This document shows positions 16,492 through 24,607 of a DNA stretch of 64,000 nucleotides, piece after piece. Source of the stretch: Chlamydiota bacterium (GTDB lineage: Bacteria; Chlamydiota; Chlamydiia; Chlamydiales; Rhabdochlamydiaceae). Each line of letters starts with the position of its first letter. Position 1 is the first letter of the stretch. The translations under genes and the position numbers were made by a program. Below the pieces are notes generated by a model. The model did no database searches and was not told the origin of the DNA. It saw nothing but the letters and a program-made list of their open reading frames with translations. Location of the stretch: the NCBI GenBank assembly GCA_021772335.1, contig JAJFMD010000006.1, positions 88,857-152,856 of the forward strand, written 5' to 3'.

Positions 16492-19218
16492 TTAATTGCT
16501 GTGACAATTGCAAGTATCTATATCGGCGCGTGTTCCGCCAGTTACAGTGAATGATCCAGTATTGTTATTCAGCGTTTTAAGACCGGCGTCTAAGTCTACA
16601 TCATTTGATTCGATGTTTAATATGTCACCGGTGTTTGTAATGGTGTAAATATCGGGATTGGTGTTGCCTATGAGGCGTAGGCAGGAGGTTCCATTGTTGT
16701 TAATAAAGAAAAAGGGATCGAAAAAGGCGTTATTTTCGATGCAGAGTGTTGAGTTTCCTACTGTTAATTCCATTGCTGCAAGATCAGGCATTGAAGAAGC
16801 TGAAAATGCGTCAATTGTTTGATTGCGTAGGAAAAGGGTGCTAGTTGCGCCTGTAAATCTTATACCGCGCATTTCGACTGATGATGCAAAGCTGGAAATA
16901 TTGGAGATTGTATTATTACATAGAGAGACTCTTTCATTAGAGCCTTGACCATCAATTGCATAGAGATTAATTGTAGCAGAAGTTGTTCCTGATGAAAAGA
17001 TTTCAAAGTTTGTAATAGAATTGTTTGTTAGAGCAAAGGTGCTGTTTTCAACGCCAAAAAGCATACCAATGACATTATGAGAATCTATGTCAGATGACGA
17101 GGTAATATTGAGGTTGTGAATGGCATTATTACATGCAACAAAGGAGCTTCCGCTGCCTTCTAAGCTTATTCCGTGATATTGGGAATCAGATTGATTTGCT
17201 GCAGTTGATGAAATAGTCGTATTGATTACCAGGTTATTCTTCAAGCACACAGTTGAGAATGTTTCAGACATGAGAATAGACTGAATCGTTGGTAGTGAAT
17301 TATTTGTTGCTGTTGAGGAGATAGAAAAGTTTTTTAAGATATTGTTTTGAAGGAGCAGTGTGGTGTTGAGGCCTTCGTGGGTAATTCCAGCAATAGAAGG
17401 CATGATATCTGCTCCTTGAGCTTCAATAGAAAAATCTACGAGCTCATTTTGGCAGATCACTATTTTACTGTTTTTACTGGTTATATCAACACCCGTTAGA
17501 CTTTCTGATGAACTGAAGTTTGAGAAGCAATTATTGGTAAGGTTTAGATTGCTGTTATCTGCTGATTCAACTTTTATTCCAAAAAGGGAGTTATTGGAGA
17601 AAAAACTGTCAAAGCAATTATTGCAGATGGAAAGGTCTGCTTGGTTTAGGCCAGAAAAGAATACTCCCACTAGAGATGTTAGGTTTGTTGGTAGCTCGAA
17701 ATTATGAAAGTGATTGTTTAAAATTGTCACTGCACCCTGCTTTGCAGAGCTAATATTAGATGTAATAGTGGAAGTGATTCCGAGTTGTAACTGGTTGAAA
17801 CAATTGTCTCGTATGCAGATGTTTTTACCTCGGTTAACGAGAATACCAATGACGTTTGTGTCATTTTGATTGTTAATCAGAGAGCTGCCATCCAGTGTAA
17901 ATCCTGCAATCTCATTGCAGCTGGCAGTATTGATAATTGTTGAAGCTTGTTCTCCTGAAATTTCAGATAAGCGTTTGCTATTGCTCAAAATAGGAGAGCA
18001 GTTGGGTGTGCAGGGAGGTATGCAAATATTACACAACTCAAAACAGGCCGCCGAGCTAATGAGGCGCTGGCGATCTTTCATGATAAAACCGCAATCCATC
18101 CCGCGTGGTGTCTTATCACCTGGGAAAACGTAGATAATATCACCTTCATGGGCAGTGCCTTCCGCAAAGCTTAAGTGATTAAAGGGTTGCTCAAAAGTTC
18201 CTGAGCCAGGCAGACAATTGCTGTTATTGACAAAGTAGATTTTCGAGTTGCAGTTGAGATCAAAGAGATTTGTTTTGTTTTCGAGTGGAATAATTTCGTT
18301 GCGATACACAGGCTGAGTCATGCGAGCAAATTGGCGCGCGATTTCATCACATGGTGCGGGGTATTGTTTTTCTAACCGAGCTCCAAAGCGTCTTAGGGTA
18401 GCGGGTCCAAGTGGATAGCTTAAGGTAATCCAGCCTTGAATTTTCGTATTAAAAATCGGATCGTAGGTCACATCGCCGCCAATGGTAATTCCATCATAAG
18501 CTTTAAGGGAAATGCGCGCTCTTCCTCCCCATTCTCCTCCGAGACTAGCTCCTGCCACATGCTTTTCAAAGATGTAGTAGGGGCCTGCTGCAAAATAGAG
18601 GTCAACATATTTGGCAGGACCAGGGAGATAAAATCCGATTTCAGCATCGGTATGAGCGAGACTTGCTGTAACGACTTGTCTTGCTATTGCAGTATGACAA
18701 GTAAAGGAGTCGAAGCAGGGACATTCCTTGCCAGTTGTTCTTCCAATAGGAGCATATCCATTGATACGCAGATCTGCCCATTTACTTAAAAGCTCAAATC
18801 CTCCACTCATTTGATTTTGTGAGGAGAGTTGTTTGCTATCGCGGTAGTCGTAATAGGCCATGAGTCCAAGGATAACTTGGTTGAAAGCGTAGCGTCCTCC
18901 AAGGCCGGCATTGGCTGCTAAGCGTCCATCATTAAAAACATGACCGCGCAGATCGAGATAAGGTAGAAAAGTTCTGGTTCCACTCGGACTAATAAAAGTG
19001 GAAAGCGTTGTATAGCCGTGATCGTAACCAAAACCTTCGGGTGCACGATATCCAAGTGAGACGCGTGAACCAGGGCTTGGTGGATTACACTGTTTCCATG
19101 GAAATTTTTTTGCATTGGAGTGATAGAAGGGTCGATTAGCAAGCTTAGTTTCTTTAGCAAAACTGAGTGAAAGTGGAATTAAAGCAATTGTAGTGTAAAA
19201 AATAGAAAGTCGATTCAT
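16492..19218 (-). CDS. Inverse-autotransporter-like surface protein with beta-helix passenger
   Basis: The product has 908 residues. Residues 1-21 are a signal peptide (MNRLSIFYTTIALIPLSLSFA). Residues about 50-290 resemble the intimin/invasin-type inverse autotransporter beta-barrel: YDHGYTTLSTFISP, DLRGHVFNDGRLAANAGLGG, LMAYYDYRDSKQLSSQNQMS, GGFELLSKWADLRINGYAPIG. Residues about 310-880 are a long series of irregular Asn- and Cys-containing beta-helix rungs such as ICNNCFDSF, LTNNCFSNF and LCNNTISN, typical of a right-handed parallel beta-helix. The N-terminal barrel and C-terminal passenger order is the reverse of the chlamydial Pmp proteins, and GGAI/FxxN repeats are not prominent. A role in surface display and adhesion is inferred. 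The unusually high Cys content fits disulfide cross-linking of the chlamydial envelope. Confidence 0.75.
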   Translation of the reverse strand: MNRLSIFYTTIALIPLSLSFAKETKLANRPFYHSNAKKFPWKQCNPPSPGSRVSLGYRAPEGFGYDHGYTTLSTFISPSGTRTFLPYLDLRGHVFNDGRLAANAGLGGRYAFNQVILGLMAYYDYRDSKQLSSQNQMSGGFELLSKWADLRINGYAPIGRTTGKECPCFDSFTCHTAIARQVVTASLAHTDAEIGFYLPGPAKYVDLYFAAGPYYIFEKHVAGASLGGEWGGRARISLKAYDGITIGGDVTYDPIFNTKIQGWITLSYPLGPATLRRFGARLEKQYPAPCDEIARQFARMTQPVYRNEIIPLENKTNLFDLNCNSKIYFVNNSNCLPGSGTFEQPFNHLSFAEGTAHEGDIIYVFPGDKTPRGMDCGFIMKDRQRLISSAACFELCNICIPPCTPNCSPILSNSKRLSEISGEQASTIINTASCNEIAGFTLDGSSLINNQNDTNVIGILVNRGKNICIRDNCFNQLQLGITSTITSNISSAKQGAVTILNNHFHNFELPTNLTSLVGVFFSGLNQADLSICNNCFDSFFSNNSLFGIKVESADNSNLNLTNNCFSNFSSSESLTGVDITSKNSKIVICQNELVDFSIEAQGADIMPSIAGITHEGLNTTLLLQNNILKNFSISSTATNNSLPTIQSILMSETFSTVCLKNNLVINTTISSTAANQSDSQYHGISLEGSGSSFVACNNAIHNLNITSSSDIDSHNVIGMLFGVENSTFALTNNSITNFEIFSSGTTSATINLYAIDGQGSNERVSLCNNTISNISSFASSVEMRGIRFTGATSTLFLRNQTIDAFSASSMPDLAAMELTVGNSTLCIENNAFFDPFFFINNNGTSCLRLIGNTNPDIYTITNTGDILNIESNDVDLDAGLKTLNNNTGSFTVTGGTRADIDTCNCHSN

Positions 19219-19320
19219 ATTAATCCATTATTTACGTTTTTATAAGGAATTTGGAATTTCTTCGCAAGAAAGTTGGTTTTTAAACTGTCCTGAAAATGGA
19301 TTTGAGATAAGAGTTTCTTA

Positions 19321-19422
19321 GTATCAAAAATGGCCAAAATCGATAATAAGGACCTCTCTTGTACCCTTCTGCTGCGTATAAAACCATTGTTATTATCGAA
19401 AATGGCTATTTTCGATAATAAG
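19321..19422. repeat. Two direct copies of a 30-bp element
   Basis: The segments at 19321-19350 and 19393-19422 match at 24 of 30 positions and share AAAATGGC and TCGATAATAAG. The second copy is itself a near-perfect palindrome. They are separated by 42 bases, in the interval between the SpoU gene and the surface-protein gene. This fits either a dispersed repeat or paired operator sites for the surface protein. Confidence 0.55.
19390..19421. terminator. 32-bp perfect palindrome after the SpoU gene (terminator or operator)
   Basis: TTATTATCGAAAAT (19390-19403) pairs perfectly with ATTTTCGATAATAA (19408-19421) around GGCT. It begins 13 bases after the SpoU stop on the minus strand. The stem is AT-rich and no long T-run follows, so it is a weak terminator candidate. 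The alternative is an operator for the downstream surface-protein gene. Confidence 0.5.
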
Positions 19423-19434
19423 CGGAGGGCGTGA

Positions 19435-20181
19435 TTAATTTTTTGTTGCATTGGCATGATAGGCGAGGATAGCTGTTGCAGCAGCGGCGTTGAGGGAATC
19501 GACGCTGGGGTCGATTGGGATGGAGATGAGGGTGTTGCAGAGCGCTTTGATTTCAGGATCGATACCGGTGCCTTCGCTACCGATGATCAAAGCAAACTCT
19601 TTCGGAAAGGTGAATTGGGGAAGTGGGATTGCTTGAGAAGAGAGAGCAGCTCCTATTATAGGGAGAGAGAGTTCTTTAAGGGTTTTGGTTAGGTCTTGTG
19701 TGATGTGAATGTTGAGATCGAAGAGTGTTCCCATTGAGACGCGTACGGTGCGGCGGAGATATGGAGGAGAGGTGAAGCTGTCAAAGATTAGCGATTTAAT
19801 GCCAAAAGCGGCGCAGTTGCGCAGTATCGCACCGACATTTTCTGCATTAGCAAGGCGGTTGAGAATGAGAATGGGAGCCTTGAGTTCAGAGAGTGGCGTT
19901 GAGGGAGGGGTTTTTACAAGGGCTAGCGCTCCATGATGCATGCGGTAGCCGGCGAGGTTGTCGATTAGCTGTTTATCAGCAGTAAGAAGGTGGGGGATTT
20001 TTTTTTTGCTGAGAAGATGCTTGAACTCTTTGTGATAGTGGTCAAGAGCGAGGAAGATTTCAACTTCAAGAGAGCTTTGTAGCAGTTTTTCAATGACTTT
20101 TGGGCCTTCAACAATGAAAGTCTCTTTTTGTGCCTTCAATGAAAAGAAAGGAGCTAAGCGGGGATCGTCAGGTGATAGCAT
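19435..20181 (-). CDS. SpoU/TrmH-family RNA 2'-O-ribose methyltransferase
   Basis: This enzyme transfers a methyl group from S-adenosylmethionine to a ribose 2'-OH in rRNA or tRNA. The SPOUT knot motifs are clear: motif 1 ILILNRLANAENVGAILRNC, motif 2 ALIIGSEGTGIDPEI and motif 3 IPIDPSVDSLNAAAATAILAY. The N-terminal substrate-binding part has FIVEGPKVIEKLL. I chose the ATG at 20181 (MLSPDDPRLAPFF, 248 residues), because the family start aligns there and it leaves a 43-base gap after the ABC gene; a start at 20295 would overlap that gene by 71 bases. The specific RNA target is not assignable. It is last in the long co-directional run from serS. Confidence 0.87.
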   Translation of the reverse strand: MLSPDDPRLAPFFSLKAQKETFIVEGPKVIEKLLQSSLEVEIFLALDHYHKEFKHLLSKKKIPHLLTADKQLIDNLAGYRMHHGALALVKTPPSTPLSELKAPILILNRLANAENVGAILRNCAAFGIKSLIFDSFTSPPYLRRTVRVSMGTLFDLNIHITQDLTKTLKELSLPIIGAALSSQAIPLPQFTFPKEFALIIGSEGTGIDPEIKALCNTLISIPIDPSVDSLNAAAATAILAYHANATKN

Positions 20182-20224
20182 GGAAAGAATTATAGAGGAA
20201 TGGGGAATTTTTCGGGCAGTCTCT

Positions 20225-20914
20225 TTAGCTTTCGACGATGCGTCCATCGTCCATTTTGACGATGCGATCGGCGTATTCAAAAATACGGGAGTCATGCGTG
20301 ACGACGATTAGAGCGCGGTCTTTTTCAGCGACGATTTCTCTAAGCAGTTCGACGACATTTTGACCGGTTTTGTGATCTAATGCGCTAGTTGGTTCGTCAC
20401 AGACGACAAGTAGAGGGTTGTGAACAAAGGCTCGTGCGATTGCAACGCGTTGTTGTTGTCCTCCCGAGAGCTGATTGGGATGTTGTTTCATTTTTTCTTT
20501 AAGGCCGACGCGCTCTAGGATGTGGGCTGCGGCATCAAGAGCTTCATTCATCGATTTATTGAGAAGTAATAATGGTACGGAGACGTTTTCTTGAATGGTA
20601 AGCATAGGGATAAGGTTGAAGGCTTGAAAAACAAAACCAATGTTTTTTCCGCGGTAGGCTGTTTTTTCTAGGTCGGGCAGATTTGAGAGATCATGACCAA
20701 AAACTAGGCACTCTCCTTCATCTTGATTAAGAATTGCTGCAACAATGGAGATCAATGTTGTTTTTCCGCAACCAGAGGGACCGACCATCATTAAGAGTTC
20801 TCCTTTTTTGACATCGAGGTCAACACCACGCAGTGCGACAACTGCAGTAGAGCCTTCCCCATAGGTTTTAGTGAGTTTGCGGCAGGAGACAGCTATTTGA
20901 GATTGATCATTCAT
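20225..20914 (-). CDS. DevA/MacB/LolD-type ABC transporter ATPase
   Basis: The product has 229 residues. It shows Walker A GPSGCGKTT at residues 45-53, the Q-loop FVFQAFNLIPMLT, signature LSGGQQQRVAIARA, Walker B LLVVCDEPTSALD and the switch histidine VVTHD. It belongs to the type VII exporter ATPases, which drive a FtsX-like permease rather than a channel. The permease gene ends 3 bases upstream. With the fusion protein and outer membrane factor encoded before it, it forms a complete tripartite export pump. The substrate is unknown. In related systems it can be a lipid, glycolipid, peptide or macrolide. Confidence 0.93.
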   Translation of the reverse strand: MNDQSQIAVSCRKLTKTYGEGSTAVVALRGVDLDVKKGELLMMVGPSGCGKTTLISIVAAILNQDEGECLVFGHDLSNLPDLEKTAYRGKNIGFVFQAFNLIPMLTIQENVSVPLLLLNKSMNEALDAAAHILERVGLKEKMKQHPNQLSGGQQQRVAIARAFVHNPLLVVCDEPTSALDHKTGQNVVELLREIVAEKDRALIVVTHDSRIFEYADRIVKMDDGRIVES

Positions 20915-20917
20915 AGG

Positions 20918-22087
20918 TTAACTCTTAAAGACAATTGCGGGTTCAAGTTTGAATATTTTATATAAGCTAAGCATCGCAGCAATAGCAACAATTAGAAAAA
21001 TCGCTATGCCGCTGAATAGGAATAGGGAGAGGGGTAGCTTAAAGGCGAGCTCGGTCTCTCCAAATAGAAATCCAAATAAGCATGCACCACCAGTGCCGAG
21101 TCCCCACCCGATGCCTCCTACGGTAAGAGCTTGAAGAATCACCATTTGTGTTAGGAGTTTATTGCCAGCGCCCATCGCTTTAAAGGTTCCGTAAAAGCGG
21201 ATGTGATCGAGAGTGAAATTATAGAAGGTTTGTCCAGCAATCGCTGTACCGATGATAAAACCTAGTAGAACCGAAACGCCGAAATTTAGAGGAATACCCG
21301 TATTTTTCAAGTAGTACTTGATTGTGAGATCGATAAATTGCTCACGAGTGTAAGCAGCAAGTCCTGTTTGCTCGCGAATTTGGTTGCAAACGACTTGAGG
21401 ATTTATATCGGGATCTGATTGTACAAGAATAAAGGAGAGTAGTTTGCGCTCTTTAGGTGCAAATTGTGTTGCTCTACTAAATGTCGTGTAGATAACTGGT
21501 TGTGTTTGAAAGGTTCTCGCAACTTTACATAAACCGACAACAACAGCGCGGTTGTCATTGATATCGAGTGTTTCCCAAATATGAAGGGGAATTGGTGCTG
21601 CTTTTGGGTGCAATGGGTTGCGCGTTGCGAGTTTTGTATGAGCTCCAACCTCATTAACAATGACACCATCATTCATACGTAAATTGGCGATGCTTCCATC
21701 GACCATTTCTGGAGGGCCTCCGATCAATGTTGCATTGTCAATTCCGACGAGGATGCATTGCTCAAATTGTCCATTGCTTTTTTTAACGCGCAATAATCCT
21801 TTATACATAGGAACTGCCCATTTTACTCCTGAGACACTGCGCACTCTAAGCACTTCGGTATCAGGCAATGGTTTGATATCGTCGATAAATTGTACACCGC
21901 GATCCATCACCCAAATGTTTGGTTGAGAAGTATCAGAGATGAAACTATAGGTGCGCGCCATGATACCTGCAAAAATTGCAGCTTGTTGAGTAATAATAAA
22001 GGCCGCAAATGTCAAAGCGATGAGGATACCAATATATTTTCCGCGATCACCTGTAAGGATTTTTATGGCGTATAGGAACATTCCCAA
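20918..22087 (-). CDS. DevC-like ABC exporter permease (FtsX superfamily)
   Basis: The product has 389 residues. One transmembrane segment lies near residues 20-40 (IGILIALTFAAFIITQQ), then a large periplasmic domain of about 220 residues, then three C-terminal transmembrane segments beginning at FGVSVLLGFIIGTAIAGQTF. This four-helix plan with one large loop is that of MacB/DevC permeases. The start overlaps the outer membrane factor gene by 25 bases and the stop precedes the ATPase by 3 bases, so the pump is an operon. It matches the cyanobacterial DevC type more than LolC/E (inference from DITVRE-like regions, not computed). Confidence 0.88.
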   Translation of the reverse strand: MGMFLYAIKILTGDRGKYIGILIALTFAAFIITQQAAIFAGIMARTYSFISDTSQPNIWVMDRGVQFIDDIKPLPDTEVLRVRSVSGVKWAVPMYKGLLRVKKSNGQFEQCILVGIDNATLIGGPPEMVDGSIANLRMNDGVIVNEVGAHTKLATRNPLHPKAAPIPLHIWETLDINDNRAVVVGLCKVARTFQTQPVIYTTFSRATQFAPKERKLLSFILVQSDPDINPQVVCNQIREQTGLAAYTREQFIDLTIKYYLKNTGIPLNFGVSVLLGFIIGTAIAGQTFYNFTLDHIRFYGTFKAMGAGNKLLTQMVILQALTVGGIGWGLGTGGACLFGFLFGETELAFKLPLSLFLFSGIAIFLIVAIAAMLSLYKIFKLEPAIVFKS

Positions 22088-23484
22088 CCACCTCCAAGCG
22101 ATTTATAAAGAGCGATTAAGTCGTTCATTTGTATTTGTTCACTTTGTATTAAACGGTCTTGCGATTCATACACTTGGGTGACTCTGTCTAGTACAGGAGT
22201 TAAGCTTTCAAGTCCGCTTTGAAAAAGATCTCGAACAAGTTGTTCAATACGTGTTGTTGAGGCGAGATCTTCTCGAAGTGAATCTCCACGGCGACTTCCT
22301 TCAAAATAACTGAACAGAGCGTCTTCTACTTCTTTCAGCGCATTGAATACAGTCTTTTCATAGGATAGGGCAGCTTGCTTTTGTCTAGCATTGCGCGCAC
22401 GCACATTAGCGCGAAGTTGCCCTCCTCTAAAGACAGGCCCTAAAAGATCAGGAGTAATTGACCATGTTCGTGAGGGGGAGGTAAACCATTTTTCTAAAAA
22501 TTGTGTTTGTAGTCCGTAGTCAGCAGTGAGTGAAAAAATCGGAAAAAGCTCAGCTTTAGACACTTTAATGCGTGCTTTTGACGCTTCAATTTCATTTTCT
22601 GCTTGGCGAATATCGGGTCTTCTGCGCAGTAGATCAGAGGGCATGCCGAGGGGGACGCGTCCTTCGGGTTTTAACTGAGGTCTTTTTTCTGAGAGTAGTT
22701 CAAGAAGTTCTTGAGGTTGTTTGCCAACAATCACTGCGAGGTTGTAAGCGGTCTCTTGCCATTGTTTACGAAATTTTGTCAGATCAGCACGTTTGAGTTC
22801 CATGCGGCTAATCGCTTCCTTTAGATTGATCTGTGCTGTTAACCCTGAGGTAAAGCGGTTATCGGCGAGGTGCACAAGTTCTGAAAGAGCAAGGATATAT
22901 TCTTCAGAAACGCGGATACGCTCTTGGTTAGCTCTAAGTCCAACATAAAGATTAACGAGTTCAGCAACAACAGTCAGTGATACGGCGCGCGCATTTTCTA
23001 CGCTTGCTAGAAAATCGTGAAAAGCTGCTTTTTTACCAAAGCGTAGGCGCCCAAAAATATCAATTTCCCATGAAGCATCAAGGCCAATGGTGTATGTGCT
23101 CGTATAAAGAGGACCTAGAAATTCTTCTACGAAGAGTGTATTACTACGGAGAGAACGTTTCCAAGAGACTCCTGCATTGATCTCAGGCCATAGCTTGCCT
23201 GCTTCAATTCGATAGAGATTCCGAAGCTCTTCTACCTTTTCAAAAGCGATCAAAAGGTCGAAGTTGTCGCTATAGAGCTCATCGATTAAGCGATTGAGAA
23301 TAGGGTCGTCAAATTGATTCCACCAGCAAGCGAGATCTACGTCTTGACCTGGAGGTTGAGGAAATTTTTCTTCGCCGGTATATTTTTCTTCAAAAGTGAC
23401 CGCAGGATTGTATTCATTTTTTTTCAAAATGCAGCTTGAGAATACGCAAAGTGATAGAAGAAAAACGTATTTAAAACTCTTCAT
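22063..23484 (-). CDS. Outer membrane factor lipoprotein (NodT/OprM family)
   Basis: The product has 473 residues with a lipoprotein signal (FLLSLCVFSSC, lipidated Cys at residue 18). It then shows the duplicated OEP fold: PQPPGQDVDLACWWNQFDDP and LIDELYSDNFDLLIAFEKVEELR, later LLRRRPDIRQAENEIEASKARIKVSKAELFP and a final KTVFNALKEVEDALFSYF. These trimeric barrels form the exit duct of tripartite pumps. The gene sits between the fusion protein (14-base overlap) and the permease (25-base overlap), so it is dedicated to this ABC exporter. An outer membrane factor inside a DevBCA-type operon is uncommon; cyanobacterial systems use a separately encoded TolC. Confidence 0.93.
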   Translation of the reverse strand: MKSFKYVFLLSLCVFSSCILKKNEYNPAVTFEEKYTGEEKFPQPPGQDVDLACWWNQFDDPILNRLIDELYSDNFDLLIAFEKVEELRNLYRIEAGKLWPEINAGVSWKRSLRSNTLFVEEFLGPLYTSTYTIGLDASWEIDIFGRLRFGKKAAFHDFLASVENARAVSLTVVAELVNLYVGLRANQERIRVSEEYILALSELVHLADNRFTSGLTAQINLKEAISRMELKRADLTKFRKQWQETAYNLAVIVGKQPQELLELLSEKRPQLKPEGRVPLGMPSDLLRRRPDIRQAENEIEASKARIKVSKAELFPIFSLTADYGLQTQFLEKWFTSPSRTWSITPDLLGPVFRGGQLRANVRARNARQKQAALSYEKTVFNALKEVEDALFSYFEGSRRGDSLREDLASTTRIEQLVRDLFQSGLESLTPVLDRVTQVYESQDRLIQSEQIQMNDLIALYKSLGGGWECSYTP

Positions 23485-24541
23485 TTTGCGTCCTATAAGG
23501 CGGAGCTTCGATAAAGACGTCCATAATTTGACCGAGATATATCGGTTGGCCTTCGCGTTTAAAATTATAGATCACTTGCAAGACACGCGTATCGACCCGT
23601 TCTGTCGTCTCATTGGTTAATGAGGTTTTAGGAATAATATAAGGTTCAATGCGCTCAAATTGCAGTGTGGCGCTAATCTTGCTATTGCCACGCAAGAAAG
23701 CGGTTGCTGGTGCGCCAGCGCGCATGCGCCACGCGTCATCTTCATCGATATCGACACGGATACTAATTGGGTCGATGCTTCCGAAAAGAACCATTGGATC
23801 TTCTTGAAAGGGGGGCTGCGAGATTTCCCCTGGACGAATTTTTACTTGTAGTACTTGCCCATCAATGGGTGCACGCACTGTAGTTCGATCGATATCTGTG
23901 CTAATGACTCCCACTCTTTTGTCAGCTTCTTCGATTTGCATCGCAGAAATCTCAAGATCGCGAATCCATGCTCCAGCGAGTTTTAAATCGAGATCTGCTT
24001 GTGCTTCAGCAACTTGGTATTGAGCTAGATCTGTTGCAAAGCGCCGTTGATTGAGTTCATTAACACTAATCGCTTGTTTATCCCTGACGCTTTCGAAGAG
24101 AGATTGTTGCGTGCTCTGATCTTCGAAATTAACTTGTGCTTGTTTTAGGCGCGCTTCGAATGGAGGTACTTCTTCTGGGCGTGGTTGACCTAACAGCTTC
24201 TGAAAATTTGCAAGAGCAACCCCTTTAGCAGCTTTTGTTTCAAGAAGTTGTGCTTGCAGTACTCTATCATCGATCTTAAATAGAGGTGTCCCAGCAGAGA
24301 CAATATCTCCTGGTGTGACATAAACCGCTAAGCAAAGAGCGGTAAAAGGTGCGCCTATTGAAATGTTTTCCGAAGAAGCTTCGACAAGTCCTGATCCAGC
24401 GATGAAATTATGATATGGAGGAGTTGGCGGTTGAAAGGGAATAGGGGGAATCGGTTTTTCTTTTGTCGTATAATAGATCATGAAGATCGAGAAGATAACC
24501 CCAATACCAGCAATAATCGGTAGAATGATTTTTCGAAACAA
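23471..24541 (-). CDS. HlyD/DevB-type periplasmic membrane fusion protein
   Basis: The product has 356 residues. It has an N-terminal membrane anchor (IILPIIAGIGVIFSIFMIYYT) and a proline-rich stretch, then a lipoyl half-motif (GAPFTALCLAVYVTPGDIVSAGTPLFKID). A long alpha-helical hairpin of about 120 residues follows, then the second lipoyl half (RTTVRAPIDGQVLQVKIRPGEI) and beta-barrel domain. It would bridge the DevC-like permease and the outer membrane factor. It is the first pump gene, 66 bases after the P-type ATPase, in an AT-rich gap that may carry a secondary promoter. The lipoyl and RAPIDG motifs are directly visible; the partner assignment comes from operon position. Confidence 0.93.
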   Translation of the reverse strand: MFRKIILPIIAGIGVIFSIFMIYYTTKEKPIPPIPFQPPTPPYHNFIAGSGLVEASSENISIGAPFTALCLAVYVTPGDIVSAGTPLFKIDDRVLQAQLLETKAAKGVALANFQKLLGQPRPEEVPPFEARLKQAQVNFEDQSTQQSLFESVRDKQAISVNELNQRRFATDLAQYQVAEAQADLDLKLAGAWIRDLEISAMQIEEADKRVGVISTDIDRTTVRAPIDGQVLQVKIRPGEISQPPFQEDPMVLFGSIDPISIRVDIDEDDAWRMRAGAPATAFLRGNSKISATLQFERIEPYIIPKTSLTNETTERVDTRVLQVIYNFKREGQPIYLGQIMDVFIEAPPYRTQNEEF

Positions 24542-24607
24542 AACGAAACCTTTTAATTATTATCTTTATCGTCAAAATAGATATAATTAATTTGATTATC
24601 AAGGTAA

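Noticed and set aside
16492..19218. Chlamydial polymorphic membrane protein (Pmp)
   Set aside because: The barrel-like region is N-terminal and the GGAI/FxxN repeat pattern is not dominant, so the inverse autotransporter call fits better.
19215..19457. 80-codon open frame on the minus strand across the SpoU/surface-protein gap
   Set aside because: It overlaps both neighbours' ends and contains the palindromic repeats; peptide composition looks like translated repeat DNA. Treated as repeat sequence, not as a gene.
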